A stretch of 64,000 nt of DNA from Fibrobacter sp. UWR3 (GCF_900143055.1 NZ_FRCW01000001.1:408106-472105), one strand, 5' to 3'; shown: positions 7,506-16,530, numbered from the stretch's first letter. The notes: generated by a model from the letters alone, not told the origin. Translations and numbers: made by a program.

Positions 7506-9607
7506 TACTTTCCGTACTTGTATCCGTAACCGTCGGAGTGGCTGTGTTCGTATTTGTTGATGACAATGCTTGCGTGTGCGTCGCCATTACCCTTGAGTAA
7601 CTGAGCCATGCCGTCCTTGATGGCATCAATGCTGTGCTTGTTATATTCAATGACCATTACAAGTTGCGAAGCGTAACGACAGGCGAGTGTTGCATCTGTG
7701 ACAAGCATAATTGGTGGAGTGTCAATTATAATCATGTCGTATTCCTTCTCCAAGTTGCTGATAAGTTCAGTGTAGTGCTTGGAACCGAGCAATTCGGACG
7801 GGTTGCTCGGAACGTTGCCGCACGGCATGACGAAGAGATTTTCAACTTCGGTGGAATGGATGACGTCTGCTAGTTCTGCATTGCGCATGAGCAATTGGGA
7901 TAGACCGTTGCCGCGCTTGATTCCGAATTCCTTGTGCAGGCGGCCCTTGCGGAGGTCTGCGTCAATAAGGAGCACCTTTTTGCCGAGTCCGGCGAACAAG
8001 GCGGCCAAGTTGACGGAGATAAAGCTCTTGCCTACGCCGGGGATAAGGCCGCTTACGCCAATGATTGGACGGCAACCTTCGTCCATGCTAAATTCAAGTG
8101 AGCTGCGGAGTGCGCGTAGCGATTCAACGGCCACGTCGTCCGGTTCGACGACGGCGAGAGGCCGTGTACCCTTGGTTCCGTTGGGATTGCCCTTGGGAAT
8201 CTTGGCGTAGACGCTGAATCCGGTTTCTTTTTCGATAAAGTTCGGGTCGCGTACGCCATTACTGAACTTGCTTTTGATGCTTACCAAGGCTGCGCCAAAT
8301 AGGAAGCCAAGGAATAGGGCTACGCAGAGGATAATCTTTTTCTTGGGCTTTGTCGGTTTTCTGACTTGCTCGGCATAATCAATGATGCGGACTGTACCCA
8401 CTTCGCCGGCAGAAACAAGCTTAAGTTGTTGAATGTTGTTTAGCATAGTTGTGTACATGATTTTGGTCAGGTCCACTTCATTGTTCAGTTTTAAAACTTC
8501 TTGCTGGGTAGCGGGGAGTTTCTTTGATTCGCTGGTATTGTGTGCTAATTCGCGCTTGATCGTGGCTTCTTGTTCTTCGTATGTCTTGATGGTGGGGTGT
8601 TCCGGTTGGAATAGACGGATGGCGTCCTGTTTTTTCTGTTGCAGATTCAGAAGGTCCTGTTGCAATTTGTTTCTGCGTTCAAGCACAAGCCTTGTTTCGG
8701 CATTGATGTCGACAGAACCAACGCGGTTGCGGTAACTGTTGAAGCGGAGCATGGCGCTGTCCATTTGAGCCTTGACTTCAGGAAGTTGTTTTTCCAAGAA
8801 TTCCAAAGTCTTCTGAGCTTCGGCGTTACTGCGTTCCACGTTCTGCCGGAGGTAGGCGTTGGCAATTTCGTTCAGGATTTCGGTGGCGCGGTCGGGATAG
8901 ATATCTTGGTAGCTGAATTCGAGAATGCCTGTTTTCTTGCCTTTTTCCTTGATATCGAAAGCGCTTTTAAATGCATCGATGGCGTCAAGCCTGTTCATCT
9001 TGTATAAAGAGAAGCGTTGTCCTTTCTTTATGTCCATCTTCAACACGCTGAAGGTGGCGGTATCGCCTGCGTAGGGGATTCTGTATGTTTCCCCTGCATG
9101 GCAGTTGCTCATGACTTTCTTGTTGTTGTGGTCATACAGCTCGAAGGATAGACTGTCGTTGGCGACTGCAGTCCATGCACCTCCGCGTTCTTCTTCGGGG
9201 AGGTTGTCCCACGGGATTTCCAGCTGGTTCAGTTCCATCCTGCCTTCCTTGTGTAGCAGGCGCTGGAGTTTGCGGGTTGGGGTTGCTACGTAAAGCAGAC
9301 GCATCTTGTCTACGGCGTCGCCGATAATCTGCCTACTCTTGATGAGCTCGATTTCGGTTTCGGCAGGGCTAGAACTGGCAAACAGGCTTCCGAGGCTGCC
9401 CATCATGGCGCTGGCCATTCCCTTGTTGTTTTTCGATTCAATCTGCAGCAGTGCGTCTACCTGGTAAATGGGGCGAATCCACATCGCCACAAAAACGCCC
9501 ACGACGCCCGAAAGAATCAAACATGGCAGCATGATCTGCCAGTTCTTGGCCAAGTCCTTCAAAAGGTCAAAAAGATCGGTTTCTTCTTTTTTAGCAGACG
9601 ATGCCAT
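7502..9607 (-). CDS. Wzc-type polysaccharide biosynthesis tyrosine autokinase
   Basis: A 701-residue bacterial tyrosine kinase and polysaccharide co-polymerase. The N-terminal Wzz-like region has a membrane segment near residues 20-45, a periplasmic part with a long coiled-coil stretch (about 230-360), and a second membrane segment near 415. The C-terminal BY-kinase has Walker A GVGKS with K527, LLIDADLRKGRLH (Walker A'), IIIDTPP (Walker B) and a Tyr-rich tail (YGYKYGKY) as the autophosphorylation cluster. It controls chain length and export of surface polysaccharide, fitting the operon that converges on it. The start has GAGGAT upstream at good spacing. Confidence 0.95.
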   Translation of the reverse strand: MASSAKKEETDLFDLLKDLAKNWQIMLPCLILSGVVGVFVAMWIRPIYQVDALLQIESKNNKGMASAMMGSLGSLFASSSPAETEIELIKSRQIIGDAVDKMRLLYVATPTRKLQRLLHKEGRMELNQLEIPWDNLPEEERGGAWTAVANDSLSFELYDHNNKKVMSNCHAGETYRIPYAGDTATFSVLKMDIKKGQRFSLYKMNRLDAIDAFKSAFDIKEKGKKTGILEFSYQDIYPDRATEILNEIANAYLRQNVERSNAEAQKTLEFLEKQLPEVKAQMDSAMLRFNSYRNRVGSVDINAETRLVLERRNKLQQDLLNLQQKKQDAIRLFQPEHPTIKTYEEQEATIKRELAHNTSESKKLPATQQEVLKLNNEVDLTKIMYTTMLNNIQQLKLVSAGEVGTVRIIDYAEQVRKPTKPKKKIILCVALFLGFLFGAALVSIKSKFSNGVRDPNFIEKETGFSVYAKIPKGNPNGTKGTRPLAVVEPDDVAVESLRALRSSLEFSMDEGCRPIIGVSGLIPGVGKSFISVNLAALFAGLGKKVLLIDADLRKGRLHKEFGIKRGNGLSQLLMRNAELADVIHSTEVENLFVMPCGNVPSNPSELLGSKHYTELISNLEKEYDMIIIDTPPIMLVTDATLACRYASQLVMVIEYNKHSIDAIKDGMAQLLKGNGDAHASIVINKYEHSHSDGYGYKYGKY

Positions 9608-9671
9608 TAGATAATCCTCAATAATCTAAACACTCTGACATAAAATAGAAAAAATTGCTAAAATATTTGCA

Positions 9672-11960
9672 ATGAGAAAGTTTTTTGCATTAGTGTTTAT
9701 GGCCGTTTGCGCCTCTTTCGCCTACATTCCGGGCGAATCGGGCTTCGTGTCGCAGGATGGCGGCCACGGGATTTTCGGCAACCCGGCGTCCCTTTCGGCG
9801 TTTGATTCGAAGGGCGTGCTGCTCGGCTACCAGTTCGATGACAACGTGTCCGCCTTGCGTGCGGGTGCGAACCTGGAGAGGCTCGGCGTCGGTTTCGATT
9901 ACCGCACCGACGGCGAGGGTTTCGATGAGGCCCGCTGGAGTGCCACGTATTCGTTCCCGATGTTCGACCGTCTGCTTTTCTGGGGTACGCGCGTGCAGGC
10001 CCTCCGCAGTGCGGATTTCGAGGGTACGGAATGGACGCTGGACCAGGGCTTTCTGGTTCGCCCCTTCAACTGGCTTTCTTTGGGCTACACCTGCGAAAAC
10101 TTGCTTTACCTTGGGCCGGAGTCGCAGGACCGCATCCATAGTTTCGGTGCTACCCTCCGCATTGGCCGCAACCTTGCGGTGAGCTACGACTGGGAAGATT
10201 TCGAGAACCACAGGCTCTTCCTGGAACTTGGGCTCTACGGGTTCCGCTTCGCTTTCCAGATGCCCCTTTACGGCGACGACGAATGGCGCCTCACGGTATC
10301 GACGTCAATTGGCGGCAACTACGACTTTGCCCTGACGGTGTTCGACGATTACCTGCCGAAGGGTGGCGCTATCGGCTACCATTCGTCGCGTAACCCGCAG
10401 GCGTCGCGCTTTGCGCAGATTGTGCGCGTGCCTCTCAATACCGACGTGGTGGAAAAGAGCGAGGGCCTGCCGTTTATCGGTGAACGCGATATCACGCTTT
10501 CGAAGGTGCGCAACTTGTTCGAGCACCTGATGCGCGACCCGTCTGCGGGTCTCGTGATTCTCGACTTTTCGGGTTATCGCGGGAACCTTGGCGTCTCGGG
10601 AGAAATCAATCGCATGGTGATGGCGCTCCGGGCGCGCGGCTCGAAGGTGGTCGCCTACGTGGATGATATTCGTTTGTCTGTACTTCTGGCGGCTGCTTCC
10701 GTTGACCGCGTTGTGGCGGAACCTTCTGCTCACCTGACTTGGCGCGGGCTCGGTGGGAATTCCCTCTTTTACAAGGGCCTGCTGGACAAGATTGGCGTGA
10801 AGGTGGAATTCTTGAAGCACGGTGCCTACAAGTCTGCGGTGGAACCCTACGTTGCGGACTCGATGTCTACCGAGGCGCGCGAGAACCGGAAGGAACTCTA
10901 CACCGACCTCTGGCAGTCCGTCACCTCTATGGTTGCGGTGCGGAACACGCGCCAGTCCCTCGGGGTCAAACGCACCCTCGATTCGCTGGCGTCTACCCCG
11001 GTGGTTTCTGCGTCCGCGGCTGTGCGGGCGGGGCTCGTGGATACGCTCTTGTACCTGGACCAGGTGCCGGCATACGCGCTCAAGTCGTTCTTCGATGTGG
11101 ACGCCCCGCAGGCGCGCTACAGCGACTGGTACCCGACTTCGCGCAAGATTTTTGACGAGACATGGCGCCAGCGTTCGCGCATTGCGCTCCTGAACATCGA
11201 CGGTACTATTGATGCGGGTATGGAACAGAGCGTCGCCGAGGCTCTGCGTCGCATGCCGGGCAGTGCCGAGGCGCTCGTGCTCCGCATCTCCTCTCCGGGT
11301 GGCAGCGCGATTGCGTCGGACAAGATTTGGGGCGCCATCATGGAACTCAAGAAGCGTGGAATCCCTGTAGTTGCAAGCATTGGCGATATGGGAGCCTCGG
11401 GCGCGTATTACATTGCCTGTGCCGCCGACGCGATATTCGCCGAGCCGTATTCCATAGTCGGGAGCATCGGCATTTACGGTGGCAAGATAGATGCCTCCGG
11501 ACTCATGAGCAAGGTGGGCCTGAAGGCGGAGACGGTAAAGACGCACGAGCATGCCGATGCGGAAACCTTCACGCGCCCGTGGACCGACGCGGAGAAGGCC
11601 GCCCTCCAGCAGTACATGGACGAGTTCTACGAACGCTTTGTGAAGGTGGTCTCGGGTGCTACAGGCATCGCCCGCGCGAAGGTGGATTCCTCGTATGGCG
11701 GCGGCCGCGTGTTTATTGGCGAGAAGGCCTACAAGTACGGGCTGGTGCAGGGCCTGGGCGGCCTGGATGCTGCCCTGAAGGAGGCACGCAAGCGCGCGAA
11801 TATTGGCGAGGGCAACGATATCGAACTTGTCCCGATTCTTACCGGCGGCTCTAACATCATTCGTGATCCCTCGGCAAGTGCGCTTATCGACTTTGTGCTC
11901 GGTGCCGAGCGCGTGCAGTTCTGGGCCCTCGACCCGCTGCTCTGGGAAGGTGCCGAATGA
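9672..11960 (+). CDS. sppA: Signal peptide peptidase SppA with beta-barrel-like N-terminal domain
   Basis: A 762-residue protein. After a signal peptide (about 1-18), residues of about 20-240 alternate short hydrophobic strands and turns (LLGYQFDD, LGVGFDYRTDGEG, LSLGYTCEN) like an outer-membrane barrel. Residues of about 250-740 are a tandem SppA (67K type) with the likely general base K387 in HGAYKSAVEP and the nucleophile S576 in GASGAYYIA, 189 residues apart, close to the roughly 200 of the E. coli enzyme. SppA degrades cleaved signal peptides. Typical SppA has a membrane anchor instead of a barrel, so the location here may be the outer membrane. The stop overlaps the next start (ATGA). 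Confidence 0.88.
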   Translation: MRKFFALVFMAVCASFAYIPGESGFVSQDGGHGIFGNPASLSAFDSKGVLLGYQFDDNVSALRAGANLERLGVGFDYRTDGEGFDEARWSATYSFPMFDRLLFWGTRVQALRSADFEGTEWTLDQGFLVRPFNWLSLGYTCENLLYLGPESQDRIHSFGATLRIGRNLAVSYDWEDFENHRLFLELGLYGFRFAFQMPLYGDDEWRLTVSTSIGGNYDFALTVFDDYLPKGGAIGYHSSRNPQASRFAQIVRVPLNTDVVEKSEGLPFIGERDITLSKVRNLFEHLMRDPSAGLVILDFSGYRGNLGVSGEINRMVMALRARGSKVVAYVDDIRLSVLLAAASVDRVVAEPSAHLTWRGLGGNSLFYKGLLDKIGVKVEFLKHGAYKSAVEPYVADSMSTEARENRKELYTDLWQSVTSMVAVRNTRQSLGVKRTLDSLASTPVVSASAAVRAGLVDTLLYLDQVPAYALKSFFDVDAPQARYSDWYPTSRKIFDETWRQRSRIALLNIDGTIDAGMEQSVAEALRRMPGSAEALVLRISSPGGSAIASDKIWGAIMELKKRGIPVVASIGDMGASGAYYIACAADAIFAEPYSIVGSIGIYGGKIDASGLMSKVGLKAETVKTHEHADAETFTRPWTDAEKAALQQYMDEFYERFVKVVSGATGIARAKVDSSYGGGRVFIGEKAYKYGLVQGLGGLDAALKEARKRANIGEGNDIELVPILTGGSNIIRDPSASALIDFVLGAERVQFWALDPLLWEGAE

Positions 11961-13015
11961 TAGCCATTGTCGTTACAGTCCTCTGTTGCCTTGCCGCCTC
12001 GGCGTTCTGTTCCGTGACGGAAGCTTCTTTCTATAGTGTGCCGCCCGCGACGGTCGAGTTCCTGCAGAAGAACAAGAAGTTTACGGCCAGGTACCTCACG
12101 CACGTTAAGGAAAATATTGACCGCTACATAGCATCCGTGCTAATCGTGAACACGGTCGCGAACACGGTGGGTGCCTCGCTTGCGACGGCGCTCGCGGTGA
12201 AGCGCCTTTCCTCTACCGGCGCGATGGCGCTCCCGATTGTCCTCACGATTCTCATTCTCCTCTTCGGCGAAATCACTCCCAAGACGCTCGGCGTAAAGCA
12301 GGCGAAGACGTTCGCCCCGCTCGTGTCGGTGCCGTTCTATTATATCACCAAGATTCTCGGCTGGACCGGGCTCATATGGCTGTGCCTCACGCTTACCAAG
12401 CACTGGACGCACGAGGACGAAGAAAAGAAGGACGTGAGCATCGAGGACATCAACAGCCTTGTGAGTCTTGGCCTTCGCGAGGAGGTTATCGACCGCCAGC
12501 AGGCTTCCGTCATCAAGAACATTCTTGCGCTCAAGTCGGTGCCTGCACGCAAGGTGATGACTCCCCGCCAGGTGGTGTTCAGCCTCCCTGCCGACAAGAC
12601 CTTCGGCGAGACCATCGACGAACTCGGGAATTGGCCTTTCTCGCGCATCCCGCTGTACGCCGAGAACAAGGATGCCTGGATTGGGATTGTGCTTAGGCGC
12701 GACGCCTACAACAGGCTTGCGGAAGGCGAGCGCGACGTTACGCTCCGGCAAATGATGCGCCCCCTCCAGCTGATACCCGACAGCGTGATGCTCGACAAGC
12801 TGTTGCTCCGGTTCTTGAAGCAGCGCGGGCACATGGTGGGCGTGGTGGACGAGTTCGGTGCCATCGCGGGCATCGTGAGCCTCGAGGACGTGCTGGAAGA
12901 AATCCTCGGGCGCGAGATTGTGGACGAGTACGACGAGTCCGTGAACCTGCAGGAAACGGCCCGCCGCCGCAGCAAGGCCCTCGCGTTCATCCGCAAGAAG
13001 CGCCCCAAGAAGTAA
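11957..13015 (+). CDS. CNNM/CBS-domain transporter-like protein (HlyC/CorC family)
   Basis: A 352-residue membrane protein. Residues 1 to about 150 are a CNNM (DUF21) domain with three or four helices and the EITPKTLGV segment. Two CBS domains follow (about 190-310), with KVMTPRQVVF and VVDEFGAIAGIVSLEDVLEEILG. The usual C-terminal transporter-associated domain after the CBS pair is absent; the protein ends in a basic tail (RKKRPKK). Relatives handle magnesium or other cations. It is coupled to sppA by an ATGA overlap, which suggests a membrane-maintenance unit, but no functional link is proven. Confidence 0.87.
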   Translation: MIAIVVTVLCCLAASAFCSVTEASFYSVPPATVEFLQKNKKFTARYLTHVKENIDRYIASVLIVNTVANTVGASLATALAVKRLSSTGAMALPIVLTILILLFGEITPKTLGVKQAKTFAPLVSVPFYYITKILGWTGLIWLCLTLTKHWTHEDEEKKDVSIEDINSLVSLGLREEVIDRQQASVIKNILALKSVPARKVMTPRQVVFSLPADKTFGETIDELGNWPFSRIPLYAENKDAWIGIVLRRDAYNRLAEGERDVTLRQMMRPLQLIPDSVMLDKLLLRFLKQRGHMVGVVDEFGAIAGIVSLEDVLEEILGREIVDEYDESVNLQETARRRSKALAFIRKKRPKK

Positions 13016-13027
13016 CTTGTGTTGCAT

Positions 13028-13105
13028 TGTCATCCCCGCGCAGGCGGGCGGACAGCACTTAGCACTTTAGTGCTTAGTGCGCATGGCCACCAAGGTGGGG
13101 ATCTT
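13028..13105. repeat. REP-like intergenic palindromic element with nested inverted repeat
   Basis: TGTCATCCCCGC at the left and GTGGGGATCTT at the right form the outer arms. Inside is a near-perfect inverted repeat, GCACTTAGCACT - TT - AGTGCTTAGTGC. The same TCATCC...GGATCTT framework recurs near 29.5, 56.5 and 58.0 kb. It lies between the CBS-protein stop and the rplM promoter and could also help end transcription. Confidence 0.6.
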
Positions 13106-13204
13106 TCCTTCAAAATGACTATATAATTATATCAATTCATATAATTGATAGAGTCTAAAACCCGTATTTTTAGGACTTTTCTAGAAAAATATGATTTTTT
13201 ACCC

Positions 13205-13235
13205 TTGTCGGCCTTGCCGAAACCATCTATATTTG
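13205..13235 (+). promoter_or_regulatory. Promoter of rplM-rpsI (TTG-N20-TATATTTG)
   Basis: TTG at 13205 is followed after exactly 20 bases by TATATTTG, matching the Bacteroidota primary sigma consensus (TTTG, 19-21 bases, TAnnTTTG). The leader to rplM is about 50 bases and contains a small GC hairpin (GGGGC...GCCC), possibly an L13 autoregulatory site. An AT-rich inverted repeat, ATCAATT-CATAT-AATTGAT, sits upstream at 13131-13149. Confidence 0.65.
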
Positions 13236-13290
13236 TATCGCTTTTTCCGGGGCACCCCTGCCCAGGAATTCCATTAACTAGAGGATTTAC

Positions 13291-13719
13291 ATGAAGACCA
13301 TTACGGTAAACCCGAAGTCCGTTACCCGCAAGTGGAAGCTTGTGGACGCTGCGGAAAAACCCCTGGGACGCGTTGCAAGCGAAGTTGCTCGTCTCCTCAT
13401 GGGCAAGCACAAGGCCATCTACTCCCCGAACGTCGACACTGGCGATTTCGTCGTTGTCATCAACGCCGCCAAGGTTGCCGTTACCGGTAACAAGAACCTG
13501 CAGAAGGAATACTTCCGTCACACCGGTCACATCGCCGGCGAACGCTGGATCAACTTTGCCGACCTCATGGCGAAGGACCCGACCGCCCCGCTGACCGCTG
13601 CTATCTGGGGTATGCTCCCTCACAGCGCTCTTGGCCACAAGATGGTTAAGAAACTCAAAATCTATGCCGGCGCCGAACATCCGCACGCTGCGCAGAACCC
13701 CGAAGTCGTTGACTTCTAA
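13291..13719 (+). CDS. rplM: 50S ribosomal protein L13
   Basis: 142 residues, the normal length for L13. Characteristic segments are visible: WKLVDAAEKPLGRVAS near the N-terminus, MGKHKAIYSP, GDFVVVINA, YFRHTGHIAG and the central WGMLPHSALGHKMVKKLKIY. It is followed by rpsI in the standard L13-S9 order. A GAGGA Shine-Dalgarno precedes the ATG. In several bacteria L13 represses its own operon by binding the mRNA leader. Confidence 0.98.
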   Translation: MKTITVNPKSVTRKWKLVDAAEKPLGRVASEVARLLMGKHKAIYSPNVDTGDFVVVINAAKVAVTGNKNLQKEYFRHTGHIAGERWINFADLMAKDPTAPLTAAIWGMLPHSALGHKMVKKLKIYAGAEHPHAAQNPEVVDF

Positions 13720-13742
13720 TCTTTAGAACGGAGGATACCTCT

Positions 13743-14147
13743 ATCGCTACCGCAAAGAACAAGAAGATCTACCGTGGCACGGGCCGCCGCAAGAACGCCA
13801 TCGCCGCTGTGATCCTGAAGCCGGGTACCGGCAAGCGCACTATCAATGGTCGTGATTTCAAGGATTACTTCCATTCCGAAGTGCAGAACATGATCGCCAA
13901 CCTTCCGTTCGCCATCCTCGGCAACGCGGAAGAATGGGACGTCGAAGTCACCGCTCGTGGCGGTGGAATCGCCGGCCAGATGGGTGCTGTCCGCCTGGGC
14001 ATTGCCCGCGCTCTCGTGGCCAACGACGCCGAAGTCAAGCCCGCCCTCAAGAAGGAAGGCCTCATGACTCGTGACGCCCGTGCCGTTGAACGTAAGAAGT
14101 TCGGCCGCAAGAAGGCCCGTAAGCACTTCCAGTTCAGCAAGCGCTAA
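13743..14147 (+). CDS. rpsI: 30S ribosomal protein S9, apparently starting at AUC
   Basis: 134 residues if read from ATC at 13743, giving (M)ATAKNKKIYRGTGRRKNA, the canonical S9 N-terminus. The C-terminus KKARKHFQFSKR has the conserved basic tail ending in Lys-Arg that contacts the P-site tRNA. Between an in-frame TGA at 13710 and this position there is no ATG, GTG, TTG or CTG. The first conventional start is GTG at 13809, which would delete 22 conserved residues. A strong GGAGG lies at 13730-13734, eight bases before the ATC, exactly where a start is expected. A non-canonical AUC start, as AUU is used by infC elsewhere, is the best reading. Confidence 0.9.
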   Translation: MATAKNKKIYRGTGRRKNAIAAVILKPGTGKRTINGRDFKDYFHSEVQNMIANLPFAILGNAEEWDVEVTARGGGIAGQMGAVRLGIARALVANDAEVKPALKKEGLMTRDARAVERKKFGRKKARKHFQFSKR

Positions 14148-14167
14148 TCTGCGAATCGCTTTACAAG

Positions 14168-14201
14168 AAAAGCTCCGACATCGTCGGGGCTTTTCTTTTT
14201 T
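14168..14201 (+). terminator. Rho-independent terminator of rplM-rpsI
   Basis: A 12-bp stem, AAAAGCTCCGAC / GTCGGGGCTTTT (one G-U pair), with a 3-base loop, followed by a T-rich run. It begins 20 bases after the rpsI stop. Confidence 0.85.
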
Positions 14202-14236
14202 ATGCACACCGCAGGTGTGCCCTCCCTAGTCTCGTA

Positions 14237-14267
14237 TTGCGCATTTAAATTATCTTTTATATATTAT
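14237..14267 (+). promoter_or_regulatory. Promoter of the 14.3 kb lipoprotein gene (TTG-N20-TATATTAT)
   Basis: TTG, exactly 20 bases, then TATATTAT: the same geometry as the rplM and rpsB promoters. The ATG follows 7 bases after the box, so the 5' leader must be very short. Confidence 0.5.
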
Positions 14268-14274
14268 TGTTAGG

Positions 14275-15153
14275 ATGAGAAAAAAGGCTTTATTATTACT
14301 TGCTGCGGTTGTCCTGGCCTCGTGCAGTTGGCCGGACAGTTCCGTTTATTACACATTTGACGAAAAGTCGGGCGAGGTCATGCTTACTGACCTGTACGGC
14401 CTCGTGTTTAAGCCCGTGTGCAGCGTGGACGGCAAGGAAAAGAAGTGCGGTGCCGTATTCCGCGAATTCATGGAAGAATCTATGGTATTTACGTCCCACA
14501 TGGAATACAGTACCACCGAAATAGTCATTCCGGGCTTTAAGGACGCTTCGATACTTTCTCTCCAGGTGAAAGACGACAATTCCGGCGACGTGCGGCCCTT
14601 GCTTTCGTACAAGCAGAGCGACATCCCGTACATGAAGGGGAGTACATACGTGCCCTCGGTCATGGAACTGCATGCGACATCGGCGCCTACGGAATATACG
14701 CTGTCGGGCTACTACGATGGCGACGAATGGGTCAATCGCGACACGACGGTTTCCGTCGGGGACACGCTGTTTGCAAATGAGGATGGCCTGCTCAGGTTTA
14801 CGGTGCAGGACAAGGCGGGGAACAGGGCCTCGCTAGAGGTAGATCTTGGTAATGTTCTTAAGAAGAATGATGCGAGTACAATCAAGTCTCAGCGAGTGAG
14901 TGGGTATGATTGGGAAACCCGCAAGGATACTTCCTATACCTATTATTATTGGGTGGCCGATGCTGGCACCGTTTCGTTCACGCCTATTGAAACCAATTTC
15001 GAACCGCTGAAGTCCTCGCCGACATCTACGGTGCCGTTCCTTCATTTGCTGTTTGCGGAAAACATGTCCTACACATCCGGTGATTCGAATCTGGTGGATG
15101 GCGGGTTCAATAAAAGTGCCCTTTGGATTACGGTGGTGAATTATGCAAAATAG
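14275..15153 (+). CDS. Hypothetical lipoprotein
   Basis: A 292-residue predicted lipoprotein of no family I recognise. The N-terminus is a type II signal with lipobox LASC (Cys near residue 17). The body is mixed beta, with a possible Ig-like segment around residues 130-195 (TEYTLSGYYDGDEWVNRDTTVSVGDTL pattern, then LRFTVQDKAGNRASLEVDL), as in bacterial adhesive or fibronectin-like domains. It overlaps the next gene by 11 bases, so the two are probably co-expressed envelope proteins. The function is unknown. Confidence 0.7.
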   Translation: MRKKALLLLAAVVLASCSWPDSSVYYTFDEKSGEVMLTDLYGLVFKPVCSVDGKEKKCGAVFREFMEESMVFTSHMEYSTTEIVIPGFKDASILSLQVKDDNSGDVRPLLSYKQSDIPYMKGSTYVPSVMELHATSAPTEYTLSGYYDGDEWVNRDTTVSVGDTLFANEDGLLRFTVQDKAGNRASLEVDLGNVLKKNDASTIKSQRVSGYDWETRKDTSYTYYYWVADAGTVSFTPIETNFEPLKSSPTSTVPFLHLLFAENMSYTSGDSNLVDGGFNKSALWITVVNYAK

Positions 15154-15769
15154 GTTTACCGCTGTAATATTTGCCTTGCTGCTTGCTATCTGTTCTTTTG
15201 CGGATGACGGAGCCTTTAGCAAGTTTAGCATGGGTGTCTCGCTAGGCTATGGCCCGTCGTACCTGAAGGGTGCCGAAAAGTATTATGATGAAGAAAAGAC
15301 GATGGGGTTCAGCATGCTGTTTGAGATGGCGTACCCAATTGCCGACAACATGTCGCTGCGCGCGTCCATAGGCTTTGATGGAATCTTTGGGCTGGTTTCC
15401 GAGTATGAGTACGTCCATCGAAGTGTCAGGGATTCGATAGAATCGAATGTTTTTGAGATTGCCTTGCTCTGGAATGTATTCTTGAATGAATCGTTCTTTG
15501 TGAATGTTGGCCCGTCGTTTAGGTTCCCATGGATCGAGGAAGTTGTCGAAATTGAGGGCGAAGAGATTTTTTCTGGCAAGGCCGACTACTGCAACGACTT
15601 CTGGCTAGATGCCATGCTTGGTGTCGGCTTTAAATTTAGCAGTATCGAGATAGGTCTCCGGAGCGGCTACGAATTCTTGGGGTTCTATAAGGAAACAAAA
15701 AAGTATAAAGAGGTCGATATTCACGAACTCCGGTTCCGCCTCTATCTGGTGTACTGGTTCGGGCAGTAA
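15143..15769 (+). CDS. Putative outer-membrane beta-barrel protein
   Basis: 208 residues: a signal peptide (about 1-20, ending in SFA), then amphipathic strands with glycine/aromatic turns (FSMGVSLGYGPSYLKG, FFVNVGPSFRF, IEIGLRSGYEFLGF) and a terminal strand (RFRLYLVYWFGQ). This fits a small 8-strand OmpA/OmpW-like barrel. It overlaps the preceding lipoprotein gene, and a lipoprotein plus a barrel may act together. No specific family is assigned. Confidence 0.65.
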   Translation: MQNRFTAVIFALLLAICSFADDGAFSKFSMGVSLGYGPSYLKGAEKYYDEEKTMGFSMLFEMAYPIADNMSLRASIGFDGIFGLVSEYEYVHRSVRDSIESNVFEIALLWNVFLNESFFVNVGPSFRFPWIEEVVEIEGEEIFSGKADYCNDFWLDAMLGVGFKFSSIEIGLRSGYEFLGFYKETKKYKEVDIHELRFRLYLVYWFGQ

Positions 15770-15774
15770 AACAA

Positions 15775-16530
15775 CTAGAAATTGTCGTCGCGGTCGAACA
15801 TGTGCGTGACGAACTCGGTCACGAGAGTCACGTAAGCGTCGTCGCTGAAGATGGGCTTCTGCATTAAATCGATTGCTTCTTGAGAAAGCGAACCCGTCTT
15901 GGCGAGTTCCTCGCCGCCCTTCCTGTACTTTTCGCGGAGCATGTTGAGGCGGCGCGGGCCACCGCGGTGGTCGAGTGCGCGCATCTGCGGGCAGGCGATG
16001 AGCGTGTATCCCTCGTGCCCGAGGATGATGTCGAATTGCTTGCGGATGGGTTCGTACACCACGTCGATGTCCATCCAGGCGCAGCTCGAAAGCAGGATGA
16101 TTTTCTGGCCTTCTTTCTGGAACTGGAGCCCGTGCAGGTGCGAGTTGAGTGCGTTCGCGCCATCCTTGAGCTTCTGGCCCATGTAGGGGTGGACCATGCC
16201 CACGATGCGGTCCATCAGGACCTTCATCTGCCCGGGGATGCCGAACAGGAACAGCGGGAAGCTCCAGATGACGATATCCGAGTTGATGAGCTTCTCGCGC
16301 ACCATCGGGATGTCGTCGTCCTTGATGAAACAGCTTCCGTCGGGGCGGCCCCAGCAGCTGAGGCACCCGCGGCAGGGCTTGATATTCAGGCGGTCGATGA
16401 AGAGGTACTCGGTTTCGTAGTCGCCGTTTTCTTCGAGCCCCTGCACGAACGCCTTCGTGGGGATAAGCGTCCCACTGCGTTCGTTCTTCGGGCTTGCGAC
16501 CATCACGAGTATCTTCTTCTTTTCTGCCAT
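15775..16530 (-). CDS. Flavodoxin-fold NAD(P)H-dependent FMN reductase
   Basis: A 251-residue flavoprotein of the NADPH-dependent FMN reductase/quinone reductase superfamily. The N-terminal strand and phosphate loop read ILVMVASPKNERSGT. A Cys-rich segment, CRGCLSCWG with a later Cys, resembles iron-sulfur flavoproteins, and SFPLFLFGIPGQMKVLMDRI is the flavin-binding region. The role is a cytoplasmic electron transfer or quinone/nitro reduction that cannot be specified further. The message may be nearly leaderless: TAAATTTG ends five bases before the ATG on the minus strand and no Shine-Dalgarno is present. Confidence 0.82.
   Translation of the reverse strand: MAEKKKILVMVASPKNERSGTLIPTKAFVQGLEENGDYETEYLFIDRLNIKPCRGCLSCWGRPDGSCFIKDDDIPMVREKLINSDIVIWSFPLFLFGIPGQMKVLMDRIVGMVHPYMGQKLKDGANALNSHLHGLQFQKEGQKIILLSSCAWMDIDVVYEPIRKQFDIILGHEGYTLIACPQMRALDHRGGPRRLNMLREKYRKGGEELAKTGSLSQEAIDLMQKPIFSDDAYVTLVTEFVTHMFDRDDNF

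Noticed and set aside
13809..14147. GTG 13809 as the rpsI start
   Set aside because: It would remove 22 conserved residues, and no ribosome binding site precedes it.
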